Assembly (NCBI GenBank): GCA_029245675.1
Contig: JAQWOV010000002.1
Location: forward strand, 1-64,000
Direction of reading: 5' to 3'
Source of the DNA: Acidimicrobiales bacterium
GTDB taxonomy: Bacteria > Actinomycetota > Acidimicrobiia > Acidimicrobiales > MedAcidi-G1
Length of the DNA stretch: 64,000 bases
How positions within the stretch are numbered: the first letter of the stretch is position 1; the number at the start of each line of letters is the position of its first letter. The notes under the pieces are model-generated. The model ran no database searches and had not been told where the DNA came from. It was given only the letters and a program-made list of their open reading frames with translations. A program made the position numbers and the translations under genes. Shown here piece by piece: positions 52,766-61,293 of the stretch.

Positions 52766-54346
52766 ATGATGTCAATGAGGCAAATGAAGTACCATAAAAG
52801 TATGAATTCAGAAGCCACGAAAAAATCAAGAGACTCTCTTTATTATGTTGCGGTTTCTGTTACTGCTGGAATCGTACTTTTAAACGTTTTCCTCCGATTC
52901 TTTGCTGGCTCTCCCTTCTGGTTAGATGAAGCAATTTCTTCGTCAATAGCGGAAAAAGGCCCAGGTGGTTTAGTGGATGCTCTTCGCCATGATGGTCACC
53001 CGCCTTTGTATTATTTACTTCTTCATTGGTGGTCCATAATCGTTGGCGATTCTGATTTTGCACTAAGAGCTATGTCGGGGGTCTTCTCAGTCTCTTCTTT
53101 GTTCCTTATTTACTGGTTTACTAAGAGATTTACGGATAAATGGTCAAGGTTGCTTGTAGTAGGTGTCTTAGCAAGTAGCCCTTTTGCAATTCGATATGCA
53201 ACTGAAGTTCGAATGTACTCGTTACTGGTTTTACTTATATTGATCGCTCACCTTCTTATTGACAAGGCATGGAGAGAGTCAACACCTCGGAGGCTTTTTG
53301 CTGTTAGTTGCGTGACTTCAGCCTTGCTGTACACGCACTATTGGTCGTTATTCTTGGTTCTTTCTTTATGTTTGGTACTACTCATTGGGGTGCTTCGCGG
53401 TAAAGACGTAATTGTTCAAAAATCTAAGAAGTTACTTGTTGCCGTGATTGTCGGGGCAGCCTCTTTTCTTCCGTGGCTTCCTGTTTTTATGGAACAACTA
53501 GCTCATACTGGAACGCCGTGGTCAGACGCACCACGACCAACGGTGGTGCTGGCTTTAGCCTTGGAATCTTATGGAGGGGGAAGAGGATCCGAGGCCTTGT
53601 TGGTAGCGATAGCAGTAGTCGCATTAGCCACATTGGGACTTTTCTCACGGAAACAAAGATTGGAAGAAGAATCCGTAGTTGTCTTAGGCCAGACGCACCA
53701 CGAATTCCTCAAGATTTCTGCAGCGATCGGAGTTTTAGCAATAATTCTTGGTGTATTAGTAAGCCTTATTTTTGATTCAGCTTTTCAGGGGAGGTATGGG
53801 GTCTTTGCATTTATACCTTTAGTTCTAGCGGTCGGAGTGGGCCTCAGTCAGCTTCCGCACCGAACCGGCATAGTTTTATTAGTTGTACTCTCCCTAATAT
53901 CGGTGGTTTCCGTAGCGCGAGAGTTATCAAGAGATAGAAGTCAGATTGGAGAAATAGCAGCGAGTATAGAGAAGAATGGAGTTGCTGGAGATTCGGTAGT
54001 TTTCTGCCCAGATCAACTAGCTCCGGCAGCACACCGAGTTTTAGGTAATGAGTTCAATCTTTATGCTTACCCCACTTTGGATAGTGGCGACACTGTTGAC
54101 TGGTACGACTACGAACTTCGTAATACTAATTCTGATCCAAGCGAAGTAGCTGAAAGAATTCTCTCTCTTCATATTTCGGAACAATCTCTTTGGCTTGTAT
54201 GGGTAGACGGATATAAAACCTTCGGTTCGCAGTGTGGAGAGCTAGAAAGAGTGCTGGCGGCTTTCTCTTCGAGTAGCAAAGTCTTTGTTGGCGCAAATGG
54301 TGATGATTTTTATAACTCTGCGAATCTGACGAGATTCACGAAATGA
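52766..54346 (+). CDS. GT-C family glycosyltransferase (ArnT/PMT-like)
   Basis: A 526-residue polytopic protein. Near residue 52 the motif SPFWLDEAISSSIAEKGPG contains the acidic pair (Asp-Glu) of the first extracellular loop of GT-C transferases, and SPFAIRYATEVRMYSLLVLL follows later as in the GT39/ArnT group. At least nine hydrophobic helices fill residues 25-390, and the C-terminal 130 residues are soluble. Such enzymes use polyprenyl-phosphate-linked sugars outside the membrane. TAGAGG seven bases before ATG 52766 supports that start; ATG 52802 is an alternative. The next gene overlaps by ATGA. Confidence 0.8.
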   Translation: MMSMRQMKYHKSMNSEATKKSRDSLYYVAVSVTAGIVLLNVFLRFFAGSPFWLDEAISSSIAEKGPGGLVDALRHDGHPPLYYLLLHWWSIIVGDSDFALRAMSGVFSVSSLFLIYWFTKRFTDKWSRLLVVGVLASSPFAIRYATEVRMYSLLVLLILIAHLLIDKAWRESTPRRLFAVSCVTSALLYTHYWSLFLVLSLCLVLLIGVLRGKDVIVQKSKKLLVAVIVGAASFLPWLPVFMEQLAHTGTPWSDAPRPTVVLALALESYGGGRGSEALLVAIAVVALATLGLFSRKQRLEEESVVVLGQTHHEFLKISAAIGVLAIILGVLVSLIFDSAFQGRYGVFAFIPLVLAVGVGLSQLPHRTGIVLLVVLSLISVVSVARELSRDRSQIGEIAASIEKNGVAGDSVVFCPDQLAPAAHRVLGNEFNLYAYPTLDSGDTVDWYDYELRNTNSDPSEVAERILSLHISEQSLWLVWVDGYKTFGSQCGELERVLAAFSSSSKVFVGANGDDFYNSANLTRFTK

Positions 54347-55440
54347 AATTTACCAAAACTAGAAGATTTGATAGAGATCTCATTTCAGTTTTCTTTGCTT
54401 GGTTCATTTCAAGAATAGTGGTTGTGTTAACGATGTGGATCACTGATTTATTTGGATCAAGTGAGACACGTGAGTTCAGTTCTCAAGGATTTCGGTTATG
54501 GGATGCCGGCTGGTACCAACAACTGATTTCGGGTACTTATACGGAGTTAGGCGAAGAAGCTTTCCGTTTCTTTCCAGGCTTTGTTCTTCTCGGGCGGTTG
54601 GTAAAACCTCTTCTTGGGGGAGATGAAGTATTGGCTTCGGTGTTGATAGCGAATCTCTTCTCTCTTTGCATGTTTGCTGTTCTCTATCGACTAGTTGTAG
54701 TTGAGACAGGTAATGCCACTAGAGCGAAAATGGCAGTTTGGATTTTGGCGTTGTTTCCCTCAGCATTTGTTTTGGTTTGGGGTTACGCCGAAAGTTTGTT
54801 TATAACTCTGACGTTGATCGTTTTCTTGGCTCTAAAGAAACAAAATTGGAAAGTGGTGGCTCTTTTTGCCTGCTTAGCTGGTCTCACTAGACCTACAGGA
54901 GCGCTAATCGCAGTTGCTGTAGCAACTGCACCAGGGTTTTGGAACACGGCAAGCAACTTTAAAGGCCGTATTGAACGTTTAACAGCTTTGATGGGCGGAC
55001 CCTTGGGCGTGTTGGCTTTTCTTTTGTGGTCGAATGCTCAAAGTGGAAAAAAATGGGTTCCCTTTACTGTCCAGGAAGAATTTCGCGGCGGCTTTGTAGA
55101 TCCGGTTCGAAGACTGATGTCAGGTGTTAGAGAAATTTTTACTTTAGACCCAGATGGGTTACATGTACTATTTGCGTTTAGTTTTTTTCTTCTCTTAATA
55201 GTTGTTTGGAAGAATCTTCCTCGACACTATTTCTTTTACGCTTTAGTTTCTCTACTAGTAGCTGTGTCTGCTGAGAATTTGAACAGTTTGGAGCGTTATG
55301 TAATGGCATCGTTTCCGTATGTCATTGCACTAGCGATCTTTATCGATAAGAAGAAGATCCAGAAGGTGGCATATCCACTGTCAGCGGTTTGCTTAGTTGC
55401 TTGTACAGTCGCTTCAGCTACGGGTAGATATGTACCATAA
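54343..55440 (+). CDS. PIG-V-like mannosyltransferase family membrane protein
   Basis: A 365-residue protein with about eight hydrophobic helices. The motif SQGFRLWDAGWYQQLISGTY and FRFFPGFVLLGRL match the PIG-V (GPI mannosyltransferase 2) family, whose bacterial relatives also belong to GT-C; VWGYAESLFITLTLIVFLAL and LAGLTRPTGALIAVAVA follow in the expected order. Mannose from a lipid donor is the usual guess but is not shown. Its ATG overlaps the stop of the previous GT-C gene (ATGA), so the two work from one transcript. It ends against the structured noncoding region. Confidence 0.8.
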   Translation: MKFTKTRRFDRDLISVFFAWFISRIVVVLTMWITDLFGSSETREFSSQGFRLWDAGWYQQLISGTYTELGEEAFRFFPGFVLLGRLVKPLLGGDEVLASVLIANLFSLCMFAVLYRLVVVETGNATRAKMAVWILALFPSAFVLVWGYAESLFITLTLIVFLALKKQNWKVVALFACLAGLTRPTGALIAVAVATAPGFWNTASNFKGRIERLTALMGGPLGVLAFLLWSNAQSGKKWVPFTVQEEFRGGFVDPVRRLMSGVREIFTLDPDGLHVLFAFSFFLLLIVVWKNLPRHYFFYALVSLLVAVSAENLNSLERYVMASFPYVIALAIFIDKKKIQKVAYPLSAVCLVACTVASATGRYVP

Positions 55441-56045
55441 TAAAAGGTGGCTATAACGCGGAAACGACCCCAAGTAGCCTTCCGGCGAACCGGTTAACTC
55501 CTTGGAGTCGCTCCTAGCGTTGCGTGCCACCGAATGAGAACTTCCTAAGAAGTACCATTCCTGAATAAAAAACTCCGAAGAGTTTATTATCCGAACATAA
55601 ATTCAACTTCTCGACAGGAGAAGAACTTATGTCTGGTAAACCGTAAACTCTCGAGAGAGCTAACTAACCGGATTCTTTTGATACCGAAGCATCTCAAGAA
55701 CCAGATTCGTTCGACACATCGAAACAAGATCCACTTAACTGTTTTTGTTGTCCGTCAACAACTTCACAGCTTCGTGCTGCAATTAAATGCAGATCCTGGA
55801 TCGACTGAGGTGCTTATTGGTTAGAGATTAAAGTCCGAAGACTTTAACGTTCCGACCAACTCGACACCTCAGTGCCTACGGCTGACTTACTAATTCCCGA
55901 AGGAACCAGTGTGTCACGGTCCTCCCCAAACATTTAATGGAAACTTTCCCAAGAGTGTGACGGTCCTCCGCTGAAACCAGCTTTCGCTTTTTCCAGGGGT
56001 GGTGTCGGTCTCGTTGGTTCCGATAACCACGCTACGTTTGGCGTG
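55441..56045 (-). ncRNA. Candidate large structured noncoding RNA, family not recognised
   Basis: Over 740 bases (55441-56184) hold no plausible gene, against a background of very tight packing. On the minus strand the stretch folds into many perfect hairpins, at least five capped by UUCG: 55894-55905 (UUCC/GGAA), 55828-55847 (UUAAAGUC/GACUUUAA), 55680-55693 (GAUGC/GUAUC), 55570-55585 (AAACUC/GAGUUU), each C(UUCG)G, and 55482-55493 (CCGG/CCGG, G(UUCG)C). The 55828 hairpin is nested inside a 9-bp stem at 55804-55812/55865-55873. The 3' end is closed by GGUGGC/GCCACC (55526-55531/55446-55451) followed by UUUUAUUA, and a promoter-like sequence lies at 56051-56079. UUCG caps appear only if the minus strand is read, which fixes the direction. 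It does not match tmRNA or RNase P as I remember them; large ornate classes such as GOLLD, ROOL or OLE should be tested. The remaining 56080-56184 shows nothing definite. Confidence 0.7.
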
Positions 56046-56050
56046 AAAGC

Positions 56051-56079
56051 ATCTTGCCTGATCTTTTCTTGCGAGTCAA
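56051..56079 (-). promoter_or_regulatory. Promoter-like sequence for the structured RNA
   Basis: On the minus strand TTGACT, 17 bases, then CAAGAT, a good -35 box with ideal spacing and a weak -10 box. The predicted start would be near 56044, just before the first hairpins of the structured region. Support is from sequence only. Confidence 0.45.
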
Positions 56080-56184
56080 CCCATTTTTAGGTATTCCACA
56101 GAACTTTCGTCAATTTCCCCAAAGATTTTCTCTCTTTCCACATCCTGTCCACAGAAAGGGATGAATTTTAAGGGTTATTTAACG

Positions 56185-56574
56185 TTAATTGGTTAGTAGG
56201 ACTCCACTCAAAAGTGCACCAAGAGCTGTTAAAAGCCCGAGAGCACCCGTAGCCGCACGAACAGGAACAGACTTTGTTCGACTGTGTATGAGAGCAGAGA
56301 TGCCCGAAGCAGCCACTAAGAGTAATTTGATGAACAGCGTTATTTGGTATGCAGAGTCTTTGCTCGACAATTCAATGTCAAAAATACCCCAAACTCCGGT
56401 AATCAAAGCCAGGAATAGAAAAGTCCAAGCAAAACGCCCGAATCTCTCAGCAGCTAGGCGAGGAGCATCGGGACTTATTTTACGGAGGACTGGTACGAGA
56501 CTTACCATCAAGAGTTGTCCGCCGACCCAACCACAAATTGAAATGATGTGCAAAAAGATACGGACTGTGTTCAT
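56185..56574 (-). CDS. Small four-helix membrane protein (CopD/DUF2269-like)
   Basis: A 129-residue protein with four probable membrane helices (RIFLHIISICGWVGGQLLMV, FAWTFLFLALITGVWGIFDI, ITLFIKLLLVAASGISALIH, GALGLLTALGALLSGVLL). His in FLHIISICGWVGG and in SALIHSR at the ends of helices resembles the CopD or DUF2269 families, in which histidines may bind copper or heme. The exact role is unknown. It shares direction with glpQ, starting seven bases after its stop. Confidence 0.65.
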   Translation of the reverse strand: MNTVRIFLHIISICGWVGGQLLMVSLVPVLRKISPDAPRLAAERFGRFAWTFLFLALITGVWGIFDIELSSKDSAYQITLFIKLLLVAASGISALIHSRTKSVPVRAATGALGLLTALGALLSGVLLTN

Positions 56575-56581
56575 TTGCCAC

Positions 56582-57340
56582 TCAACTCCATAATTTTCTC
56601 TCTGTTAATATTTCTTTCAGCAGGACTGGTTTGTCTGTCATGATGCCGTCGACTCCAAGATCTATAAGTCTGTTCATTTCTGTTGGATCATCGATGGTCC
56701 AAACATGAACTTGAAGATTTTGTTCGTGAGCATTATTGACGAATCTTTTATCAACCAAAGTGATTCCACTTTGTTTAACAGGAACTTGAAGGCAATCGAA
56801 ATAGAATTTTGGCTTACCTATACCAAAGTTTGAAGCTTTGAATCGTGCCACGCCTTGAGGCCCAGCAGAAATACAAGCTTTTCCGTCCATGAGGGTTTGG
56901 AAATGCTTTATTCTACGATCAGAAAAAGAGCCGATGCAGACTCTATGTATTGCGTTGTGTTTCAGTAACAAATTTGCAAGCGGCTCGACCACAGCATCGT
57001 GTTTCGGATCAATGTTTATGTTCAATTGTGGAAACTGTTCAAGAATTTCTTCAAACAAAGGTATTGGATCGCTTCCGCCAACACGGGCTTCTTCCACTTG
57101 CTTCCAAGTAAGTTCGGATATTAATCCAGTTGAATCAGTCACACGGTCAAGTTTTGTGTCATGGAAAGCTATGACTATTCCATCTGCTGTGAGATGAACA
57201 TCGGTTTCAATGTATTTGTAACCCATGTCAACCGCATGCTGAAAAGCTCGAAGTGTGTTTTCTGGCCAGTTCCCAGTCCCACCGCGGTGGGCAAATGCTA
57301 GGAACGGATCAGATCCGAAAAAAGAATGTTTATCACTCAC
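56582..57340 (-). CDS. glpQ: Glycerophosphodiester phosphodiesterase
   Basis: A 252-residue TIM-barrel protein. Signature FAHRGGTGNWPENTLRAFQH contains the catalytic His and Arg; IETDVHLTADGIVIAFHD has the metal-binding Glu-x-Asp and the second His. VHVWTIDDPTEMNRLIDLGV and DGIMTDKP close the barrel. It hydrolyses glycerophosphodiesters to glycerol-3-phosphate and an alcohol. No signal peptide is visible, so it probably works in the cytoplasm. It faces pyk across a 73-base divergent region. Confidence 0.93.
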   Translation of the reverse strand: MSDKHSFFGSDPFLAFAHRGGTGNWPENTLRAFQHAVDMGYKYIETDVHLTADGIVIAFHDTKLDRVTDSTGLISELTWKQVEEARVGGSDPIPLFEEILEQFPQLNINIDPKHDAVVEPLANLLLKHNAIHRVCIGSFSDRRIKHFQTLMDGKACISAGPQGVARFKASNFGIGKPKFYFDCLQVPVKQSGITLVDKRFVNNAHEQNLQVHVWTIDDPTEMNRLIDLGVDGIMTDKPVLLKEILTERKLWS

Positions 57341-57413
57341 GGGACAATACCTTACGCGAATTAGAGAAAAAGCGGTCAGTTAATCGCAGTTCAATAGATT
57401 TTGTTGCGGTAGC

Positions 57414-58856
57414 GTGGAAGCCGTGACTCGTAGAACAAAAATCATTGCAACTATAGGCCCTGCTTCAGAGTCTGAAGAGGTTTTGAGGGAGATGATTCAA
57501 GCAGGTATGGATATAGCTCGAATCGGATTAGCTCATGGCACCTACGAATTAGCTGAAGAACGAATACACAGAATTAGGAAGATCGCAGCAGAAGAAGGCA
57601 AGGCAGTAGGAATTTTGATAGATCTGCCCGGACCCAAGATACGGGTAGGGGATTTCGGTCAGGAACAATTGCAGCTTGAAGAAGGAAGTCAAGTTGATCT
57701 AGTTGTAGGAGCTCATAAAAGCACGGAAAGAAGGATCGAAGTTGACTATGACGATCTTTTAGATCATGTAAAAGAAGGATCAGAGTTAAATATCGGCGAT
57801 GGAAGAGCAGTCCTGAGAGTCGATGAAGTCCTAGAGGATCGACTGAAATCTGTTGTGGTGCATGGGGGGACGCTCTCTGGCCGACCCGGAGTTCACATAC
57901 CGTCAGACCAACTTTCTTTAACTGCGCCAACTGCGGAAGACCTCGAAGCAGTTGAACGGTTTATCCCTTTAGGTATTGACATTTTGGCTTTATCTTTTGT
58001 TCGGACAGCAAATGATATAGAACGGTTGAACTTGGCTCCACATCCTGAAGGGCCTTTAGTAGTAGCGAAGATTGAAACTCAAGCAGCCTTAGATGATTTG
58101 CCAGGAATAATAGATTCAGCAGGAGCAGTCATGGTTGCTCGAGGTGATCTTGGCCAAGAGTACGGGATAGAGGGCCTACCTATGCTTCAGAAAAACATCA
58201 TAAAAGAATGCATCGCATCTGGCCGTCCTGCGATTACTGCAACTCAGATGCTAGAAAGCATGGTTGATTCTCCTGAGCCAACACGCGCAGAAGTCTCTGA
58301 TGTCGCGAATGCGGTATGGGATGGTTCAAGCGCAGTGATGCTTTCCGGTGAAACCGCTATTGGATCAGATCCAGTAAACGTAATATCTACAATGAGTCGA
58401 ATTGTTGCTCGTGCCGATCAGGAATTTGACCACCGTGGTTGGGCTAGTGACCTCGCTGAAATCCGATTAACAAATAGAGATGCAGCAGAGACTTCAATAA
58501 CTGATGCGATGACATTGGCTACTTCGCGCGCAGTTGTTGAGTTAGGTATCAAAACTATTGTTTGTATATCTGGTTCGGGTTTCACCGTTCGTTCTATGGC
58601 TCGATTTAGGCCGGCAGCTCGAATACTTGGCTTAAGTAGTGATGAGAGAACAGTTGGACAATTGTGTCTTAGCTGGGGAACCGAACCACGGTATTTGTCA
58701 GTTGAAGGAACTATTGATGATCGAGTTGTTGCAGCGTTACAGTTGGCTAGAGATAGTGGCGATCTTGAAGCCGGGCAGATGGTTGCTGTGCTCGCCGGAA
58801 CTAGCGACTCGTCTAGATCAACAAACGTTTTACGAATAGAGCAAGTTCCTACTTAA
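57414..58856 (+). CDS. pyk: Pyruvate kinase with altered potassium-site residues
   Basis: A 480-residue pyruvate kinase starting at GTG. It converts phosphoenolpyruvate and ADP to pyruvate and ATP. The catalytic lysine lies in PLVVAKIETQAALDDLPGII, and VMVARGDLGQEYGIE plus AITATQMLESMVDSPEPTRA and EVSDVANAVWDGSSAVMLSG are canonical. However the segment usually written R-x-NFSHG reads RIGLAHG (Arg36 to Gly42), so the Asn and Ser that bind potassium in muscle PK are Gly38 and Ala40. The nearby DLPGPKIR has Lys where K+-dependent enzymes have Glu, the residue associated with K+ independence. The C-terminal regulatory domain is present. Either a K+-independent kinase or a diverged relative. Confidence 0.88.
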   Translation: MEAVTRRTKIIATIGPASESEEVLREMIQAGMDIARIGLAHGTYELAEERIHRIRKIAAEEGKAVGILIDLPGPKIRVGDFGQEQLQLEEGSQVDLVVGAHKSTERRIEVDYDDLLDHVKEGSELNIGDGRAVLRVDEVLEDRLKSVVVHGGTLSGRPGVHIPSDQLSLTAPTAEDLEAVERFIPLGIDILALSFVRTANDIERLNLAPHPEGPLVVAKIETQAALDDLPGIIDSAGAVMVARGDLGQEYGIEGLPMLQKNIIKECIASGRPAITATQMLESMVDSPEPTRAEVSDVANAVWDGSSAVMLSGETAIGSDPVNVISTMSRIVARADQEFDHRGWASDLAEIRLTNRDAAETSITDAMTLATSRAVVELGIKTIVCISGSGFTVRSMARFRPAARILGLSSDERTVGQLCLSWGTEPRYLSVEGTIDDRVVAALQLARDSGDLEAGQMVAVLAGTSDSSRSTNVLRIEQVPT

Positions 58857-58878
58857 CTTTCAGCACATTCTTAATGGT

Positions 58879-59193
58879 TCATTCGCAGTTAGGGTTTTTG
58901 TCGACAGGAATTTGAACTGTTTGTCCAAAAAGATCACAAGAACAAGTTTCTACACAATCTGTCAGTTGACCTCGTTGTTGCCATAAAGAAAAACTTAATC
59001 CCACAGCGAGAACGAGCAGCAAAGACCTAAAGACGACTTTTCGTACAACTCGAAAGATAAGCCAGGTCCCGACAACAACCAAAGCTATTGCTGCGACGCT
59101 TAATCCTTTTAGAAGATCTGGATTCGCCCAAGAAGGCAATTCTCCTATCTCGGGTATAACAGAGAGGTCAATAAAATTTAGAAGCATTTCCAC
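58879..59193 (-). CDS. Small membrane protein with cysteine-rich tail
   Basis: A 104-residue protein of unknown family. Two adjacent hydrophobic stretches (KGLSVAAIALVVVGTWLIF and FRSLLLVLAVGLSFSLW) flank a basic turn, and the C-terminal part carries four cysteines (DCVETCSCDLFG and PNCE) that may lie outside the membrane and form disulfides. The N-terminal segment may form a third amphipathic helix. It ends opposite pyk with 22 bases between and is divergent from mobA. Function cannot be assigned. Confidence 0.55.
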   Translation of the reverse strand: MEMLLNFIDLSVIPEIGELPSWANPDLLKGLSVAAIALVVVGTWLIFRVVRKVVFRSLLLVLAVGLSFSLWQQRGQLTDCVETCSCDLFGQTVQIPVDKNPNCE

Positions 59194-59249
59194 ATAATAG
59201 ATTGCTGAGCGTGTCTTGTGGGATATACGTCAAGAACTAGACTGCTGGC

Positions 59250-59834
59250 ATGACTAGGAACCTCCCATTCGTCGGCGTAGTTCTTAATGGGGGCCGTAGT
59301 GAGCGGATGGGTACAAACAAAGCAAATCTCTTGCTGGACGGAAAGACACTTCTTGAGTTATCTGCGTTAAAACTTAAAGAGGCATCTGCGTCTTCAATTT
59401 TAATTGTCGGTAATGCATTAATAGAAGAATTTGAAATAGAGGCAACGGTTATAAAAGATCGATGGCCTAACGAAGGACCACTTGGTGGCATTTTGACAGC
59501 ACTTCAATTTCTACAAGGGACTGATTTACCTGTGGTGATTGTTGCATGCGACTTTCCCGAATTAGACACGGAAGAAATAAGGAATCTAGTAAAACATGCT
59601 CACTTAAATAAAGACTCCATAATCGTTCCTCGCGTTGGAGAAATAAACCAATGGATGCATGCATGTTGGCCTATTAGCGCTGAAGAACATATACGTAAGT
59701 CCTTCTTAAATGGTGAACGTGCTCCACATAGAGCAGTTAGTGGTCATGAGATAGTAGTTTTAGACCGGAAGAAAGAGTCGGCCTATTTCGATGTAGACAC
59801 TCCGGAAGATTTCGAAAAGGTAAAAATGCGATGA
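59250..59834 (+). CDS. mobA: Molybdenum cofactor guanylyltransferase
   Basis: A 194-residue nucleotidyltransferase. The N-terminal signature VVLNGGRSERMGTNKANLLL corresponds to the GG-x-S-x-RMG-x-x-K motif, followed by DRWPNEGPLGGILTALQFL and VIVACDFPELDTEEI, the MobA order. It attaches GMP to molybdopterin, so the organism probably uses molybdenum enzymes of the DMSO reductase type. No other moa/mob gene is adjacent. The last four bases overlap the rnd start (ATGA). Confidence 0.88.
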   Translation: MTRNLPFVGVVLNGGRSERMGTNKANLLLDGKTLLELSALKLKEASASSILIVGNALIEEFEIEATVIKDRWPNEGPLGGILTALQFLQGTDLPVVIVACDFPELDTEEIRNLVKHAHLNKDSIIVPRVGEINQWMHACWPISAEEHIRKSFLNGERAPHRAVSGHEIVVLDRKKESAYFDVDTPEDFEKVKMR

Positions 59835-61027
59835 AGAGAAAGAAATCAGAAATAGTTGATGGTGCTGAATTTTTTCAAGACTTTTCCTACATTGACGATC
59901 AAAAAGTCTTTGAGGACTTTGTAGATGAACTTTTATTGGACGAACGAGTAGGAATAGATACTGAATTCCATAGAGAACGCACTTATTTCCCAAGTGTGGC
60001 ACTCGTTCAAATAGCGCATACAAAAGGAATCTCTCTTATTGATCCGCTAAAAGTTGATTTGAGAGGTCTTTCAAAGCTTCTCAACAGTCAGGTTTTGATC
60101 GTCATGCATGCTGCAAGTCAAGATCTTGAAGTCTTCCAGCATGCTTGTGGGGTTGTCCCTAAACGCCTATTTGACACCCAAGTGGCTGCCGGGTTTTTGG
60201 GAATGTCAACTCCATCGTTATCTGCTTTATATGAAAAGCAGTTGGGAATTCTGATAAAGAAAGAGAGCCGGCTTACTGACTGGATGGCTCGGCCGCTGAG
60301 TGCTTCGCAACTTGAGTATGCGGCAAACGATGTTCGGTACCTTTTGCAGGTGTATGACCAGATAAGCACAGATTTAGAAGACCGTGGGAGGGTTACATGG
60401 GTTGAAGCAGAATGCTCAATCCTTCTAGAAAAAGAAAAGAGACGCCGTATTCCTGAGGAGGCTTGGAAAAAAATTAAAGAAGGAAAGAATCTTCGCGGGA
60501 ATGCACAAAACAATATAAGAGCACTTGCGGCATGGAGAGAAACGAAAGCTGCAAAATTGAATATCCCTGTACGTTACGTGTTCCCAGATATAGCACTAGT
60601 GGCGATCGCTCAACAGGAACCAAAGAATTTGAATTCTCTCGAAGCTATTCGCGGCGTTGAAACGAGACATCTAAAGAACTCTTTTCCGAAAGAAATCTTT
60701 GCTGAACTTAAGTTAGCTAAAGAACTGGAACCTCTCCCTAAAAAAGTGAAACAAGATCAGGACAAAAGTAAAGATTTGAGAGCTGGGGTAGCTCTTGTCT
60801 CTGCTTGGATAACACAAGCAGCACGTCAGCTCGATCTCGATCCCGCTATTTTGGGCACACGGTCAGATGTAGAAGCACTAGTGCGTGGCGACAGTGATGC
60901 ACGAATGAGTATGGGATGGCGGAACGAAATAGTAGGAGAGTCGGTGAAGGAATTGCTGAAAGGCGAAGCCGCTTTAGCATTTGATGGTGAAGCAGGGTTA
61001 GTTCTTGAGAGCCGTAAAAAAAGATAA
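59831..61027 (+). CDS. rnd: Ribonuclease D
   Basis: A 398-residue DEDDy 3'-5' exoribonuclease. The catalytic residues lie in VGIDTEFHRERTYFPSVAL (Asp and Glu), MHAASQDLEVFQHAC (Asp) and LEYAANDVRYLLQVYDQI (Tyr and Asp). A helical HRDC domain follows at about 205-290 (ALAAWRETKAAKLNIPVRYV). RNase D trims tRNA and other stable RNA 3' ends. It starts inside the mobA stop codon region, so translation is coupled. Confidence 0.94.
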   Translation: MKRKKSEIVDGAEFFQDFSYIDDQKVFEDFVDELLLDERVGIDTEFHRERTYFPSVALVQIAHTKGISLIDPLKVDLRGLSKLLNSQVLIVMHAASQDLEVFQHACGVVPKRLFDTQVAAGFLGMSTPSLSALYEKQLGILIKKESRLTDWMARPLSASQLEYAANDVRYLLQVYDQISTDLEDRGRVTWVEAECSILLEKEKRRRIPEEAWKKIKEGKNLRGNAQNNIRALAAWRETKAAKLNIPVRYVFPDIALVAIAQQEPKNLNSLEAIRGVETRHLKNSFPKEIFAELKLAKELEPLPKKVKQDQDKSKDLRAGVALVSAWITQAARQLDLDPAILGTRSDVEALVRGDSDARMSMGWRNEIVGESVKELLKGEAALAFDGEAGLVLESRKKR

Positions 61028-61099
61028 ACTTAGAGTCCCTCTGACTTTAAAATTTGATAGTTAAAGTAGTAGAAACAGTAAGAAAATATCAGGAGTAAC

Positions 61100-61285
61100 G
61101 TGGTGAAAAAAGGACGGCATCGCAGATTTGAAGAAGCACGCGCACTGAAGCGTAGCGACGATTTAGATCTTGACTCAATTTTTGACAGTCTGGCGTCAGA
61201 AGAAGAGGAGAATGTCTCTCCTGCGCACGCGGCTTGGGCTGACGAGTTTGAAGAAGTGGAAGAAGCAGAAGAAGAAGCTTCTTAG
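61100..61285 (+). CDS. Small acidic protein of unknown function
   Basis: A 61-residue protein with a basic N-terminus (VKKGRHRRFEEARALKRSDD) and a Glu-rich C-terminus. It has an AGGAG ribosome binding site in front of two adjacent GTG codons (61100 and 61103; the second has the better spacing), which makes a real gene likely. It is probably cytoplasmic and disordered. No family was recognised. It follows rnd by 72 bases and converges on the ClC gene. Confidence 0.65.
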   Translation: MVKKGRHRRFEEARALKRSDDLDLDSIFDSLASEEEENVSPAHAAWADEFEEVEEAEEEAS

Positions 61286-61293
61286 GGTTTTAT

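Noticed and set aside
55441-56045. tmRNA or RNase P RNA as explanation for the structured region
   Set aside because: I could not find the tmRNA tRNA-like ends or tag frame, nor the RNase P conserved P4 sequences on either strand; a covariance search is still needed to exclude them formally.
56189-56593. 134-codon plus-strand open frame opposite the CopD-like gene
   Set aside because: The minus strand gives a coherent four-helix membrane protein; the plus-strand translation has no recognisable feature.
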